From: Lactobacillus sp. ESL0684
Lineage (GTDB): Bacteria > Bacillota > Bacilli > Lactobacillales > Lactobacillaceae
Length of the DNA stretch: 64,000 nucleotides
Assembly (NCBI RefSeq): GCF_029392675.1
Contig: NZ_CP113941.1
Coordinates: forward strand, 112,001 to 176,000
Direction of reading: 5' to 3'
Shown here in pieces: positions 36,076 through 45,569 of the stretch. Each line of letters opens with the position of its first letter. Position 1 is the stretch's first letter. Below the pieces are notes generated by a model, which had not been told where the DNA came from, did no database searches, and worked only from the letters and a program-made list of their open reading frames with translations. A program made the translations under genes and the position numbers.

Positions 36076-37473
36076 TTATAGTGATAGTTTTCCAGTGATT
36101 AAGACTATTAAGGCAGATAGACCAATAATTGTAATAATTGCGATAGCTAGTTTTTCTGGTAAAGTTAATTTTCGCTTCGCTTTGATTGTGCGATAGTAAA
36201 GATATAGACCAGGAATATAAATAATTGTACAGGCAAGAAGATATTTTAAGCCAGCTGAGAGAATCCCAATTACTTCAAAAATCAATGTACCTACTCCAAT
36301 TAATAATTGTAGTAGGTTTTTTTCTTGCCAGGAAATCTTGACTTGAAAGGCAGCAATAATTAGATAGGTAATGATAATGGCAACAGTACTTAGACTATAG
36401 GTTAATTTGTATGCTTTATTAGTAAATAATAGACTGATTAAAAATAGTTGAATTACTGTACCGGTTACTAATAATGCGGTTGTTGGTGCCCCGAAACTAT
36501 TTTTATTATTCAGCTTATTAGTTAAAAGTTGATCTTGAGCCATTGATTGCATTGTTTCTGAAGGTAAGATAGTTCCGGAAATTAAAGTACCAAGTGAAGA
36601 TAAAAGTACCCCCACAGTAATTAATAAGCCTCCCCAATTTCCAACTATTTTACTTAACAAATAGGCCATAGGTGGTTGAGGAGCATTAATCAATTGTTTT
36701 CGAGTGAAATAGCCATAAGGTAAAATCGAAGTTAGAATATAAATTACGAGTAATAAAATAACGCCTACTAAAGTAGAACGTCCTGCAGTTTTTTTACTTT
36801 TTGCGCGTGCGGCTAAAACAGTGGCTCCCTCTAATCCGACGAAGAGCCACATCATAACTACAAAACAATTTTTTACTTGTGAAAAAGTAGTCTGCAAATT
36901 GAAGGAATTAGTCAGATTACCCCAAAAGTTACGAGAGAAAAAGCCAACTTTAAAAACTACCCAGCTAATAATGATAAAAGTGATAATTGGAACTAATTTG
37001 CAAATTGTAATAATTGAGTCTAGAAAAGCAGCATTTTCAATCCCACGCGAAACTAATAAAATTAACAGCCATGTGCAAATACTAGCCCCTGTAATTGTGT
37101 AAGGGCTATTACTTTTAGAAAAAATTGGTAAAAAACTCCCTAATGTACTCATGAAAACAGTTGAGATTGCGACATTACCTAGCCAGCCTGACATCCAATA
37201 ACCCCAACCGCTTAAAAAGCCAGTGAAATCGCCAAACCCTTTTTTGCCGTAAGCAAAAATACCATCAAGTTGAGGGCATTTATTGAGTAAATTATTAAGT
37301 GTTGCTGCTAGTAATAAGCTTCCTAAGCCAACAATTCCCCAAGCAATTAGGGCAGGACCAGGTGCGGCTGCTTGCGCTAACTGACTGTTGAGAGCTAAAA
37401 CTCCCGCCCCAATTGAAGCAGTTACAATTAACATGACTAAAGTGAAACCGCCTATTTTTTTCTTTTTTTCCAT
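36076..37473 (-). CDS. Amino acid antiporter, arginine/ornithine (ArcD) type, second copy
   Basis: Membrane carrier of 465 residues, about twelve spans, of the basic amino acid/polyamine antiporter (APA) family. The start TLVMLIVTASIGAGVLALNSQLAQAAAPGPALIAW and the block GYWMSGWLGNVAISTVFMS match the ArcD protein encoded at 40987-42405 closely in pattern, so the two are paralogs. Lying beside the arc locus it probably exchanges arginine with ornithine or another amine; the substrate is inferred. The promoter has a cre site at 37509-37522. Convergent with galM with a very short gap. Confidence 0.85.
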   Translation of the reverse strand: MEKKKKIGGFTLVMLIVTASIGAGVLALNSQLAQAAAPGPALIAWGIVGLGSLLLAATLNNLLNKCPQLDGIFAYGKKGFGDFTGFLSGWGYWMSGWLGNVAISTVFMSTLGSFLPIFSKSNSPYTITGASICTWLLILLVSRGIENAAFLDSIITICKLVPIITFIIISWVVFKVGFFSRNFWGNLTNSFNLQTTFSQVKNCFVVMMWLFVGLEGATVLAARAKSKKTAGRSTLVGVILLLVIYILTSILPYGYFTRKQLINAPQPPMAYLLSKIVGNWGGLLITVGVLLSSLGTLISGTILPSETMQSMAQDQLLTNKLNNKNSFGAPTTALLVTGTVIQLFLISLLFTNKAYKLTYSLSTVAIIITYLIIAAFQVKISWQEKNLLQLLIGVGTLIFEVIGILSAGLKYLLACTIIYIPGLYLYYRTIKAKRKLTLPEKLAIAIITIIGLSALIVLITGKLSL

Positions 37474-37508
37474 TATCCTTGAATTCCTTGTCCATTAATT
37501 CACTATCT

Positions 37509-37522
37509 TGGAAGCGCTTATA
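37509..37522 (-). promoter_or_regulatory. cre (CcpA) site in the promoter of the second antiporter gene
   Basis: On the minus strand TATAAGCGCTTCCA fits the cre consensus at 12 of 14 positions; it overlaps -10-like TATTAT and TATAAG sequences about 45 bases before the gene. Catabolite repression of the antiporter, as for arcA, is a reasonable inference. Confidence 0.55.
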
Positions 37523-37626
37523 TAATAACACATTATTTTAATAGATGCAAAGAAAAAAACAGAAAATATTCACATACAAAATACAATTGATAATAATTTA
37601 ACTTATCACAAAAAGATTGGATAAAA

Positions 37627-37662
37627 AATACATTTCAACTTATTCTGTTGAAATGTATTTTT
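37627..37662. terminator. Strong hairpin between the antiporter and gntR genes
   Basis: AATACATTTCAAC (37628-37640) pairs with GTTGAAATGTATT (37647-37659) and T-rich sequence follows on the plus strand, A-rich on the other side. Likely terminator for the minus-strand gntR-type gene upstream. Confidence 0.7.
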
Positions 37663-37678
37663 ACAAGTACCTAATATA

Positions 37679-37736
37679 GGAAGAAACTGGAAAGTTTATC
37701 ATGAACTTATACAAAATTTTCTAGTTTCTTCCTATT
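37679..37736. repeat. Long inverted repeat downstream of the GntR-type gene
   Basis: AGGAAGAAACTGGAAA (37679-37694) and TTTCTAGTTTCTTCCT (37719-37734) form a 16-base inverted repeat with one G-U position and a loop of 24 bases. No T-run follows on either strand, so it is not a standard terminator. It sits 15 bases beyond the regulator stop and may stabilise or end that transcript. Confidence 0.5.
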
Positions 37737-37750
37737 ATATAGACTAATTA

Positions 37751-38401
37751 TCAAGAAACATCATAGCGAGAATTATTGGGATTCCAATGTACCTCTTCGA
37801 TATATTTACGTAAGTCAGCTGTATTATGCTGCTTGAATAAGTTAAGGATATGTTGATGCTCAAGAATAGTTTGCTTCAATAGATTAGTAATTTCTGTGTC
37901 AGATAGTTTTGCGTAATCCTTGCCAATAAAACTTTTCTTTTTACTTCTTAATTCTTGTCTTAATAATTTATTGGCACACTTATCTAAATAAATATCATGA
38001 AATTGTTCTTGTAGCTCATTGTATTTTGTATACAGCCGATTGGCTAGTGCAGAATTCATGCTATCTACGTAAAATTGCATGAGTGAGTAATCTTGATCGG
38101 TTAATTGGTCAATAGTTGATTCAGCAATTTTGCCATCAAGTAACCCAATTAAACTATAAAGCTCACGTAAATCTTTTTTGGTATAAAACTTAATTCTAAA
38201 GCCTTTATTGGGAATTCTTTCAAGAATATTATCCATGGAAAGTTCTAATAAAGCCTCTCGTATAGGGGTTCTACTCATTCCAAGCTGATCTGCTAAGGAT
38301 TGTTCCGTGATGTGCTCATGGCGATTAATTTTTCCTAGTGTTAGTTGTTGGGCTAAATAATTATAAACTTTCTCTTTTGGAGAAAAAATTTTGTTGGTCA
38401 T
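37751..38401 (-). CDS. GntR/FadR-family transcriptional regulator of the arginine locus
   Basis: Regulator of 216 residues. N-terminal winged helix (about 1-70) with LADQLGMSRTPIREALLELSMDNIL and RIPNKGFRI, followed by an all-helical FCD effector domain (about 80-200) with the metal-binding type histidines QFHDIYLDK and EHQHILNLF. ATG 38401 follows GGAGGT by seven bases; an earlier start has no site. It is divergent from arcA, so it probably senses a ligand of arginine metabolism and acts on the shared region, where a 30-base palindrome is found. Confidence 0.85.
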   Translation of the reverse strand: MTNKIFSPKEKVYNYLAQQLTLGKINRHEHITEQSLADQLGMSRTPIREALLELSMDNILERIPNKGFRIKFYTKKDLRELYSLIGLLDGKIAESTIDQLTDQDYSLMQFYVDSMNSALANRLYTKYNELQEQFHDIYLDKCANKLLRQELRSKKKSFIGKDYAKLSDTEITNLLKQTILEHQHILNLFKQHNTADLRKYIEEVHWNPNNSRYDVS

Positions 38402-38442
38402 AAAAAACACCTCCAAGCTTGATTATAATATACTTCCAGCAG

Positions 38443-38519
38443 GTTTGAAAAAGGTAATTTTTACTGTTCAAATCAAAAAAATGTTTGACAGCGTTTGCAG
38501 TTATGTATTAATATTCGAC
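38443..38519 (+). promoter_or_regulatory. arcA control region: palindrome, cre site and ARG box
   Basis: Three sites lie in order. An imperfect palindrome TTTGAA...GTAATTTTTAC...TTCAAA (38443-38472) is a candidate site of the divergent GntR regulator. TGACAGCGTTTGCA (38486-38499) fits the cre consensus at 13 of 14 and overlaps the -35 TTGACA (38485-38490), with TAATAT (38509-38514) as -10. TATGTATTAATATTCGAC (38502-38519) resembles an ARG box (TNTGAATWWWWATTCANW) and covers the -10. The arrangement implies control by glucose and by arginine. Confidence 0.7.
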
Positions 38520-38575
38520 GTGTTGAGTGCACTTCAATCAAAAAAATCAAAACTAGTCACAAAGGAGTGATTTTT

Positions 38576-39805
38576 ATGTCACAACATGCAATTCATGTAA
38601 CTTCAGAAATTGGTAAGTTAAAGACTGTTATCTTAAAACGACCTGGTGAGGAAGTTGAGAATATTACCCCAGATTCAATGGAGCGTCTATTATTTGACGA
38701 TATTCCCTATCTGCCAATTGCTCAAGAAGAACATGACGATTTTGCTAATACTCTAAAAGATAATGGCGTTGAAGTCTTATACATGGAGCAATTAGCTGCT
38801 CAAGCTTTGGCTGATGAAGGCACTAAAGAACAATTTCTAGATCAGATGTTGGCAGAGTCAGGTTATGCTGCTGGGTCAGTTCATGATGCCTTAAAAGCAT
38901 ATTTACTTAGCTTGGATAACCAAGCAATGGTTAACAAAATTATTGCTGGTGTTCGCAAGACTGATATCGATGTTAAGCTGAATTCATTAGCAGAATTAGC
39001 AGAAGATGCCGAATATCCATTCTTGATGGATCCAATGCCGAATACGTATTTTACAAGAGATCCGGCAGCTGCAATTGGAGATGGTTTATCAATTAATCAT
39101 ATGACTTTTGCTGCGCGTAACCGAGAATCATTATTTATGCAATATATTATTGCTAATCACCCACGCTTTAAAGATCAGGGTATTCATGTTTGGCGTGATC
39201 GGAACCACACTAGCCGTATAGAAGGCGGAGACGAACTGGTACTTAGTCAGCGTGTTTTGGCAATTGGTGTTTCACAAAGAACATCAGCTAAGGCGATCGA
39301 GGATATTGCTCATAATTTGTTTAAGGATTCTGATTTTGATACCGTTTTGGCGATTCGGATTCCACATAATCATGCAATGATGCACTTAGATACTGTCTTT
39401 ACGATGATTAATTACAATCAATTTACGGTGCATCCTGCGATTTTAAAAGCAGATGGAAAACTTGATGTATACGTTTTAACTGCTGATGAAAATGGTCAAA
39501 TTAAAGTTGATTATCATGACGATATTGTTGAAGTTCTGAAAAAAGAATTGAATCAATCAGAAATTGACTTAATCCCAACTGGCAATGGTGATCCAATTGT
39601 GGCGCCAAGAGAGCAGTGGAACGATGGTTCTAATACATTAACAATTGCTCCAGGAGAAGTAGTAACTTATAACCGTAATTATGTTTCAAATGATTTGTTA
39701 CGTGAACACGGTATTTTAGTACATGAGGTTCGCTCGAGTGAATTATCACGCGGTCGTGGTGGTCCTAGATGTATGTCAATGCCAATCGTTAGAGAAGATA
39801 TTTAA
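38576..39805 (+). CDS. arcA: Arginine deiminase
   Basis: First enzyme of the arginine deiminase pathway, converting arginine to citrulline and ammonia in the cytoplasm. The 409 residues are normal. Catalytic landmarks are NTYFTRDP (guanidinium-binding Asp), the HxxR and HMDT-like block [12 protein letters not shown], and the nucleophilic Cys in [11 protein letters not shown] at the C-terminus. ATG 38576 follows AAAGGAG. It heads the arcA-arcB-arcD-arcC run, with promoter control by cre and ARG box. Confidence 0.97.
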   Translation: MSQHAIHVTSEIGKLKTVILKRPGEEVENITPDSMERLLFDDIPYLPIAQEEHDDFANTLKDNGVEVLYMEQLAAQALADEGTKEQFLDQMLAESGYAAGSVHDALKAYLLSLDNQAMVNKIIAGVRKTDIDVKLNSLAELAEDAEYPFLMDPMPNTYFTRDPAAAIGDGLSINHMTFAARNRESLFMQYIIANHPRFKDQGIHVWRDRNHTSRIEGGDELVLSQRVLAIGVSQRTSAKAIEDIAHNLFKDSDFDTVLAIRIPHNHAMMHLDTVFTMINYNQFTVHPAILKADGKLDVYVLTADENGQIKVDYHDDIVEVLKKELNQSEIDLIPTGNGDPIVAPREQWNDGSNTLTIAPGEVVTYNRNYVSNDLLREHGILVHEVRSSELSRGRGGPRCMSMPIVREDI

Positions 39806-39834
39806 TAGTTTGATAAGATGGAGAATTAATTATA

Positions 39835-40875
39835 ATGGACAAAAGATTTAACGGAAAAAAGAACAGTATATTCCAAGGTAGAAGTGTTTTATCTGAGACT
39901 TCATTAACGCCTGCAGAAATGAACTATTTGATTGATTTTGGTTTACATTTGAAATATCTCAAACGGCATAATATTCCACATCGTTATCTTGAGGGTAAGA
40001 GTATTGCTCTTTTGTTTGAGAAGGCATCGACTAGAACTCGTTCATCTTTTGTTACAGCAGCAGTTGAACTCGGAGCTCATCCAGATTACTTAGGTAAAGA
40101 TGACATTCACTTAGGAAAAAAGGAATCAGTTGAAGATACTGCTAAAATCTTGGGTAGTATGTTTGATGGAATCGAGTTTCGTGGTTTTAAACAATCAACA
40201 GTTGATGGTTTAGCTAAGTATTCGGGTGTACCTGTTTGGAATGGATTAACTGATGAATGGCATCCAACACAAACAATTCCAGATTTAATGACTCTAAAAG
40301 AAAACTTTGGCTATCTCAAGGGTCTAACTTTGACCTTTATTGGTGATGGTCGCAACAATGTTGCTAATTCACTTTTAGTTGGTGGCTCAATGGTTGGCAT
40401 AAATGTTCATATAGTAGCACCAAAATCATTGTTACCTTCAGAAAATCATGTTGAAATTGCTAAAAAATATGCTCAAGAAAGTGGCTCAGAAATTGTAATT
40501 ACTGATGACATTGATAAGGGTGTTAAAGGTTCGAATGCAATCTACACTGATGTTTGGGTATCAATGGGTGAGTCAGATTGGGAAGAACGGGTTAAGTTGC
40601 TAAAGCCATATCAAGTAAATATGGATTTAATGCGTAAAACTGGTACTCCAGACGATGAATTGATCTTTATGCATTGTTTACCTGCTTTTCATGACACAAA
40701 GACCGAATATGGTAAAGAGATTGAAGAAAAGTATGGCATCACCGAAATGGAAGTAACCGATGAGGTCTTCCGTAGCAAATATTCACGCGTTTTCGAGGAG
40801 GGGGAGAATCGTAAGCATGGTATTAAGGCAATTATGGCTGCAACATTAGGTGATTTATTCATTCCTAAAGCTTAG
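39835..40875 (+). CDS. arcB: Ornithine carbamoyltransferase, catabolic
   Basis: Converts citrulline and phosphate to ornithine and carbamoyl phosphate. The 346 residues include the carbamoyl-phosphate-binding STRTRSSF (about 63-70), [11 protein letters not shown], and the ornithine-binding [13 protein letters not shown] 39835 lies 29 bases after arcA in the same operon. Membership in this gene cluster marks it as the catabolic rather than the biosynthetic enzyme. Confidence 0.97.
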   Translation: MDKRFNGKKNSIFQGRSVLSETSLTPAEMNYLIDFGLHLKYLKRHNIPHRYLEGKSIALLFEKASTRTRSSFVTAAVELGAHPDYLGKDDIHLGKKESVEDTAKILGSMFDGIEFRGFKQSTVDGLAKYSGVPVWNGLTDEWHPTQTIPDLMTLKENFGYLKGLTLTFIGDGRNNVANSLLVGGSMVGINVHIVAPKSLLPSENHVEIAKKYAQESGSEIVITDDIDKGVKGSNAIYTDVWVSMGESDWEERVKLLKPYQVNMDLMRKTGTPDDELIFMHCLPAFHDTKTEYGKEIEEKYGITEMEVTDEVFRSKYSRVFEEGENRKHGIKAIMAATLGDLFIPKA

Positions 40876-40986
40876 GTTTAAATTAATTAATATCTCTGTT
40901 ATAAAGTTACAAAAAGGCAGCAGTTTTACTTCAGAAGTTCTTTGGTATGCGGCTGTTTTTTTATTAAAAAATCTAGGAGATTTACA

Positions 40987-42405
40987 ATGGATAAAGAAAC
41001 AGGAATTAGTAAAACGGGGTTAACTGCCCTGATTGTTAGTTCTTCAATTGGAACAGGCATTTTTGGAATTACGAGTGATCTCGCTAATGCAGCGGCTCCA
41101 GGACCAGCATTACTAGCTTGGCTATTTTGTGGGATTGGTATCTATGCTTTAGTATTGTCACTTAATAATCTGTCGAAAAAACAACCAGAATTAAATTCCG
41201 GTATTTTCAGTTATGCTAAGGCAGCTTTCGGACCACTTGGAGGATTTCTAAGTGGTTGGGGATATTGGTTGTCTGCTTGGCTAGGAAACATTGCTTTTGC
41301 CACAATGCTGATGAGTGCTATAGGATACTTTTTCCCTGTATTCAAGGGTGGACAAAATTTGCCGTCAATTTTTGTTGCTATTATTTTTGTTTGGGGACTA
41401 AGCTGGCTGGTAAATAATGGTGTGGAAAGTGCAAGTTTTGTTAACACTATTGTAACTATTTGCAAGCTAGTTCCACTGGTAGTATTTATGATTATTACCA
41501 TAGTTGGCTTTAAAGCAGGAATTTTTACTGCTGACTTTTGGGGCAATGTGGCCAATAATCTATTGCACGGTGGTAAAGTACTTAGTATTTTTGGTCAAAT
41601 GAAGCAAAGCATTATGATTATTATGTGGGTCTTTATTGGGATCGAAGGTGCTAGTGTATTAGCCAATCGTGCCAAAAGGCGTTCAGATGCACAAGCTGCA
41701 ACCATTATGGGATTAGCAACTTTAATTATTATTTATGTTTTTGCATCAATCTTACCTTATGGTGTTTTGAGTCAAGCACAATTAGCCACAATTAAACAGC
41801 CAGCCATGGCAAATATCTTGAAACATGTTGTTGGTGATTGGGGAGCAAGTTTTATTAATGTCGGTGTTATTATCTCAACAATTGGTTCTTGGCTATCATG
41901 GACTATGTTACCAGCTGAAACCACAACATTGATGGTTAAGGATCAAACCCTACCTTCATACTGGGGTAAATTAAACGCTAAAAATTCACCCACAACTTCT
42001 TTAATAATTACTGGTGTTATGCAGACATTGTTTCTGTTTACCTTGCTAGCAACGGATTATGCTTATAATTTTGCTTATACATTGGCAACAGCAGCGATTT
42101 TATTAAGTTATTTGCTGGTTGGTGTCTATCAAATGAAATATTCATACCAAAATGGCGACTGGGGTCAGTTTGCAATTGGAATATTGGCAGCTGGATTTCA
42201 GTTATTAGCAATGATTTTAGCTGGATGGCAACAAGTATTAATGACGACGCTGGCATATTTACCAGGATTATACTTCTATTGGGAAGCATCCAAAGAATAT
42301 AAGCACAAAATAACTAAAATGGAAAAAGTGGTAATGGTAATTATTTTATTGTTAGCACTATTAACTATTACTTTATTAATTAACGGCACAATTAAAATAA
42401 ATTAG
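40987..42405 (+). CDS. arcD: Arginine/ornithine antiporter
   Basis: Membrane antiporter of 472 residues, about twelve spans, exchanging external arginine for ornithine without energy cost. TALIVSSSIGTGIFGITSDLANAAAPGPALLAW at the start and the GYWLSAWLGNIAFATMLMS block identify the ArcD branch of the APA family. ATG 40987 follows CTAGGAG; an upstream frame extension has no site. The 110-base gap after arcB contains a weak hairpin near 40915-40968 that could partly terminate or process the message. A paralog lies at 36076-37473. Confidence 0.92.
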   Translation: MDKETGISKTGLTALIVSSSIGTGIFGITSDLANAAAPGPALLAWLFCGIGIYALVLSLNNLSKKQPELNSGIFSYAKAAFGPLGGFLSGWGYWLSAWLGNIAFATMLMSAIGYFFPVFKGGQNLPSIFVAIIFVWGLSWLVNNGVESASFVNTIVTICKLVPLVVFMIITIVGFKAGIFTADFWGNVANNLLHGGKVLSIFGQMKQSIMIIMWVFIGIEGASVLANRAKRRSDAQAATIMGLATLIIIYVFASILPYGVLSQAQLATIKQPAMANILKHVVGDWGASFINVGVIISTIGSWLSWTMLPAETTTLMVKDQTLPSYWGKLNAKNSPTTSLIITGVMQTLFLFTLLATDYAYNFAYTLATAAILLSYLLVGVYQMKYSYQNGDWGQFAIGILAAGFQLLAMILAGWQQVLMTTLAYLPGLYFYWEASKEYKHKITKMEKVVMVIILLLALLTITLLINGTIKIN

Positions 42406-42422
42406 AATTGAGGAAATTATTT

Positions 42423-43364
42423 ATGACAAATAGTCGAGTTGTTGTTGCCTTAGGGGGAAATGCGATTTTATCAACTGACCCAACAGCTAGAGCGCAACAA
42501 GCAGCAGTTAAAAAAACAGCAAAAGTTTTAGTTAACTTTATTAAAAATGGTGACGAGCTCATCGTAACTCATGGTAATGGACCACAAGTTGGTAATCTAC
42601 TATTACAGCAATTAGCTGCTAATAGTCCTAAAAATCCTGCTATGCCACTTGACACAGTTGGTGCGATGACTCAAGGAAGTATAGGTTATTGGTTACAAAA
42701 TGCTCTGCAAACAGAACTGGCTAAAAATGGGATTGCTAAAGACGTTATTTCAATCGTAACCCAAACTGTTATTGATGGGCAGGATCCGGCATTTAGTCAG
42801 CCATCTAAACCAATTGGTCCGTTTTATGATGAAACCGAAATGACAGAAATGAAACATCAAAATCCCGATTGGGTTTTTGTTGAAGACTCAGGACGTGGGT
42901 ACCGAAGAGTTGTTCCTTCTCCTAAGCCACAAAAAATTCAAGAGTATCGTGCAATTCAACAAGTAATTGATAATGGCACTGTACCAATTGTTGCTGGCGG
43001 CGGCGGAATTCCGGTGGTAGAGACTGATCAGCAACTTGTGGGTAAAGAAGCTGTAATTGATAAAGATTTTAGTGCAGCTAAATTGGCTGAACTTGTGGAT
43101 GCAGATCGGTTAATTATTTTAACTTCTGTTGCTGGCGTTTGTATTAATTTTGGTCAGCCCGATGAAGAATGCTTGGGTGATGTGAGTGTACAAGGACTAC
43201 AAAAATATATTGCTGAAGATCAATTTGCTAAAGGCAGTATGTTGCCTAAAGTACAGGCGGCAATTAATTTTGTTGAAGCAAGTGGCAAAGAAGCAGTCAT
43301 TGGCTCCTTAGATAATGTTAACCAAATTATTCAGGGTACTTCTGGAACAGTGGTTAAACCTTAG
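42423..43364 (+). CDS. arcC: Carbamate kinase
   Basis: Last step of the pathway: carbamoyl phosphate plus ADP gives ATP, carbon dioxide and ammonia. The 313 residues show VVALGGNAIL (about 6-15), THGNGPQVGNLLLQ, GRGYRRVVPSPKP and IVAGGGGIPVV, all standard. ATG 42423 follows GAGGAAA and lies 17 bases after arcD; the upstream in-frame TTG lacks a site. A terminator follows, so arcC ends the operon. Confidence 0.97.
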   Translation: MTNSRVVVALGGNAILSTDPTARAQQAAVKKTAKVLVNFIKNGDELIVTHGNGPQVGNLLLQQLAANSPKNPAMPLDTVGAMTQGSIGYWLQNALQTELAKNGIAKDVISIVTQTVIDGQDPAFSQPSKPIGPFYDETEMTEMKHQNPDWVFVEDSGRGYRRVVPSPKPQKIQEYRAIQQVIDNGTVPIVAGGGGIPVVETDQQLVGKEAVIDKDFSAAKLAELVDADRLIILTSVAGVCINFGQPDEECLGDVSVQGLQKYIAEDQFAKGSMLPKVQAAINFVEASGKEAVIGSLDNVNQIIQGTSGTVVKP

Positions 43365-43388
43365 AACTTAAATTTTACAATAAAAATG

Positions 43389-43653
43389 TTTACTTAATGA
43401 TGATAGTAGAGAGCCTAGTTGGGCATGCTACTATCATTTTTTATGTTACGGCAACGGAAAAGGATTGCTTTTTAAAATAATATAAGTTATTTTATTTATA
43501 ATTTTAAAACGATTATGTTATTTATCTTATCAACTTTTAGGTTATTTAACTAATTTAAAAAGATTGAGAAACATTTGTTATTTAAATTGATTTAATCGAA
43601 ATATATAATATACTTAAAAAATAAAGTTTTTAATTTAGGTATATTCGGAGGTA
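43389..43653 (+). repeat. Copy 1 of a duplicated control region (terminator, upstream region, promoter, ribosome site)
   Basis: This interval before the SLAP surface-protein gene is related to 45570-45845 before the BspA-type remnant. Shared in the same order are TTTACTTAAT and a GATAGTA terminator hairpin, GTTATTTTATTT, GTTATTTAA, ATATACTTAAA and the exact 18-mer TTAGGTATATTCGGAGGT (43635-43652). The distances differ by only about ten bases overall. It carries the promoter and the GGAGG site of the gene at 43661. Confidence 0.75.
43400..43443 (+). terminator. Terminator of the arc operon
   Basis: ATGATAGTAG pairs with CTACTATCAT (43428-43437) around AGAGCCTAGTTGGGCATG and a T-run follows. 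The same hairpin type recurs at 45580-45624 as part of a duplicated intergenic segment. Confidence 0.9.
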
Positions 43654-43660
43654 GAATACT

Positions 43661-45553
43661 TTGTATAAAAATGATGAAATAAAAATAACAAAAGTAGGAC
43701 ATAAGATATTGCTGAGCGCAGCAGTTGCTGGAGGTATTCTAGGTTCGGTAGCAATGACTAATGCTAATAGTGCATTGGTAAAGGCAGATTCGCAAGTGGC
43801 TGAAGTAGCTAAGAGTAAGGCAACTAAAGCAACAACAGTCCAGAAGGGACAATTGAAGAAAAACGCTTATACTTATAACCAAAAAGGTAAACGGGTTGGG
43901 AAGAAGGCTTTAAAAAAGAACAAAATTGTAAACCTATATGGAACTAAAGTCATTAAGGGAAAAAAGTATTATTTGCTTGATAACGGCAAGTACCTTAAGG
44001 CAGATAATGTAAAATTAGCTAAAACAGTAACAGTTACTAAGACGACACGGCTCTATAACAGTAAGGGTAAAAAGGCTGGCAAGACAACCGTTAAATCTGG
44101 TAAATCGGTTGCAACGTATGGTACAAAGAAGATTAAGGGTAAGAAATATTATTCACTTGGTAATGGCAAATACTTGCCAGTAGCTAATGCTAAAAAGCAA
44201 ACTTCGGCAGCTAAACCTGCCCCAAGTGAAAGTGCCAAACCTGACAAGCAACCAACTGAAAATAATCAGTCAAATAAACCAAACGGTTCCGCAACTAGCA
44301 CTAACACTTCAGCAGCACCAAGTAACTCTGGAACTGCTGCTCCTAGTCAACCAAGTAATGGTGGCAATAACTCGGCAGCAGCAGCTCCCAGTCAGCCAAG
44401 TAATAGTAATGGAACTGGTGCGATAACTACACCTGATAAACCAAGTGATAATAAGCCAGCAACTACTCCGAATAAGCCCGATAATGGTAGTGACAACTCA
44501 AACTCAACGCCAGCTAAGGTAAGTAAAGTTGCTGAACAGGCCAGCTCTGTAGCAACTGCTATGCGCCCAGGTGTTGATCAAGTTGCTAAGGGTTTGGAAG
44601 GATTGCGTAGTTCGCTGACTCCTAGCGAATATCAAGCTATTAAAAAAGATCTTGCTGGAGTTATGGCTGATATCGGAAGTTTACCAGCTACTTGGGATGT
44701 TGAGGCTCAATCACAAGCTGTTTCAATCGGATTTAAGTTGACTGCAATAATTAATGGATTATCTAATAAAGGCCTTAAAGCAGACCTTAACCTTATCTTT
44801 CATGGTATGCAAAACGTTGGTAATAGTTTAGATCAAACTCAAATTGATAATCTTAAAGGGATTTATAGTGCATTTGAAAATTATCATGGTAATGATGAAA
44901 CATTAAAGGGAGTTGCTGATGTTGCAACTCAATTACGTCCAGGATTAGCACAAATTTTTTATGCAGTAAATAGTTTACAAAATGATTTGGCTGGTAATAA
45001 TGATTTGAAGCAAATGGATCCTGAGCAAAGTGAAAAAGTTCAAGCGGATGTAGTCAATATCTTAAAGGGGTTAACAACTCTTAGCGATAGCGTTCAAGAT
45101 AAACAAGTTGCAGAGATTCAAGCTGCTTATAATAGCATTTTAGGTCTAAAAGGTAATTCTGATGCTACATTAAACGCAATTGGAGATATAGCAACAACTT
45201 CGCAATCTGATCTATCTAGCATTTACAATTCAATTTTGAAGATTGGGCAAGATGCGCAGGGATTGGACTTTGATGCTATGGGTAACAGCTTTGCGCATAT
45301 TTTGACACAATTACAGGGAACTAATTTGCATGATCCCAGTGCTGTGCAAACTAGCTTGCCAGTAATCTATAATGATATTAAGGCAATTATCAACCCATTT
45401 AAAGAGACACAAGTTGGTACTGATGTAGTAAGTATTATTGATAGTATTGAGAATCTGAATTCTAAGATGGGGCAAGATCAAACTAAAGAATTAAATGATA
45501 TTTATGATGCTATTCAAAGTAAGCAGTTTACTTGGTTGAATAATTTTGAATAA
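43661..45553 (+). CDS. Exported SLAP-domain surface protein with helical repeat region
   Basis: A 630-residue protein. Signal peptide (about 1-42, KILLSAAVAGGILGSVAM, cleavage near VKADS), two SLAP (S-layer-protein C-terminal-type) wall-binding modules (about 62-110 and 128-175; KKYYLLDNGKYL and KKYYSLGNGKYL), a long Ser/Asn/Pro-rich linker (about 178-285) and an all-helical region of about 340 residues with three related segments (ATAMRPGVDQVAKGL, ATQLRPGLAQIFYAV, ATTSQSDLSSIYNSI). Start is TTG 43661 behind GGAGGTAG. The wall-binding part sits at the N-terminus, the helical part should project outward. Ligand unknown. Confidence 0.82.
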   Translation: MYKNDEIKITKVGHKILLSAAVAGGILGSVAMTNANSALVKADSQVAEVAKSKATKATTVQKGQLKKNAYTYNQKGKRVGKKALKKNKIVNLYGTKVIKGKKYYLLDNGKYLKADNVKLAKTVTVTKTTRLYNSKGKKAGKTTVKSGKSVATYGTKKIKGKKYYSLGNGKYLPVANAKKQTSAAKPAPSESAKPDKQPTENNQSNKPNGSATSTNTSAAPSNSGTAAPSQPSNGGNNSAAAAPSQPSNSNGTGAITTPDKPSDNKPATTPNKPDNGSDNSNSTPAKVSKVAEQASSVATAMRPGVDQVAKGLEGLRSSLTPSEYQAIKKDLAGVMADIGSLPATWDVEAQSQAVSIGFKLTAIINGLSNKGLKADLNLIFHGMQNVGNSLDQTQIDNLKGIYSAFENYHGNDETLKGVADVATQLRPGLAQIFYAVNSLQNDLAGNNDLKQMDPEQSEKVQADVVNILKGLTTLSDSVQDKQVAEIQAAYNSILGLKGNSDATLNAIGDIATTSQSDLSSIYNSILKIGQDAQGLDFDAMGNSFAHILTQLQGTNLHDPSAVQTSLPVIYNDIKAIINPFKETQVGTDVVSIIDSIENLNSKMGQDQTKELNDIYDAIQSKQFTWLNNFE

Positions 45554-45569
45554 AGAAAAATAAAAAATA

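Noticed and set aside
37679-37736. Integron attC-like site
   Set aside because: No R'/R'' core sites (GTTRRRY type) and no integrase or cassette arrangement nearby.
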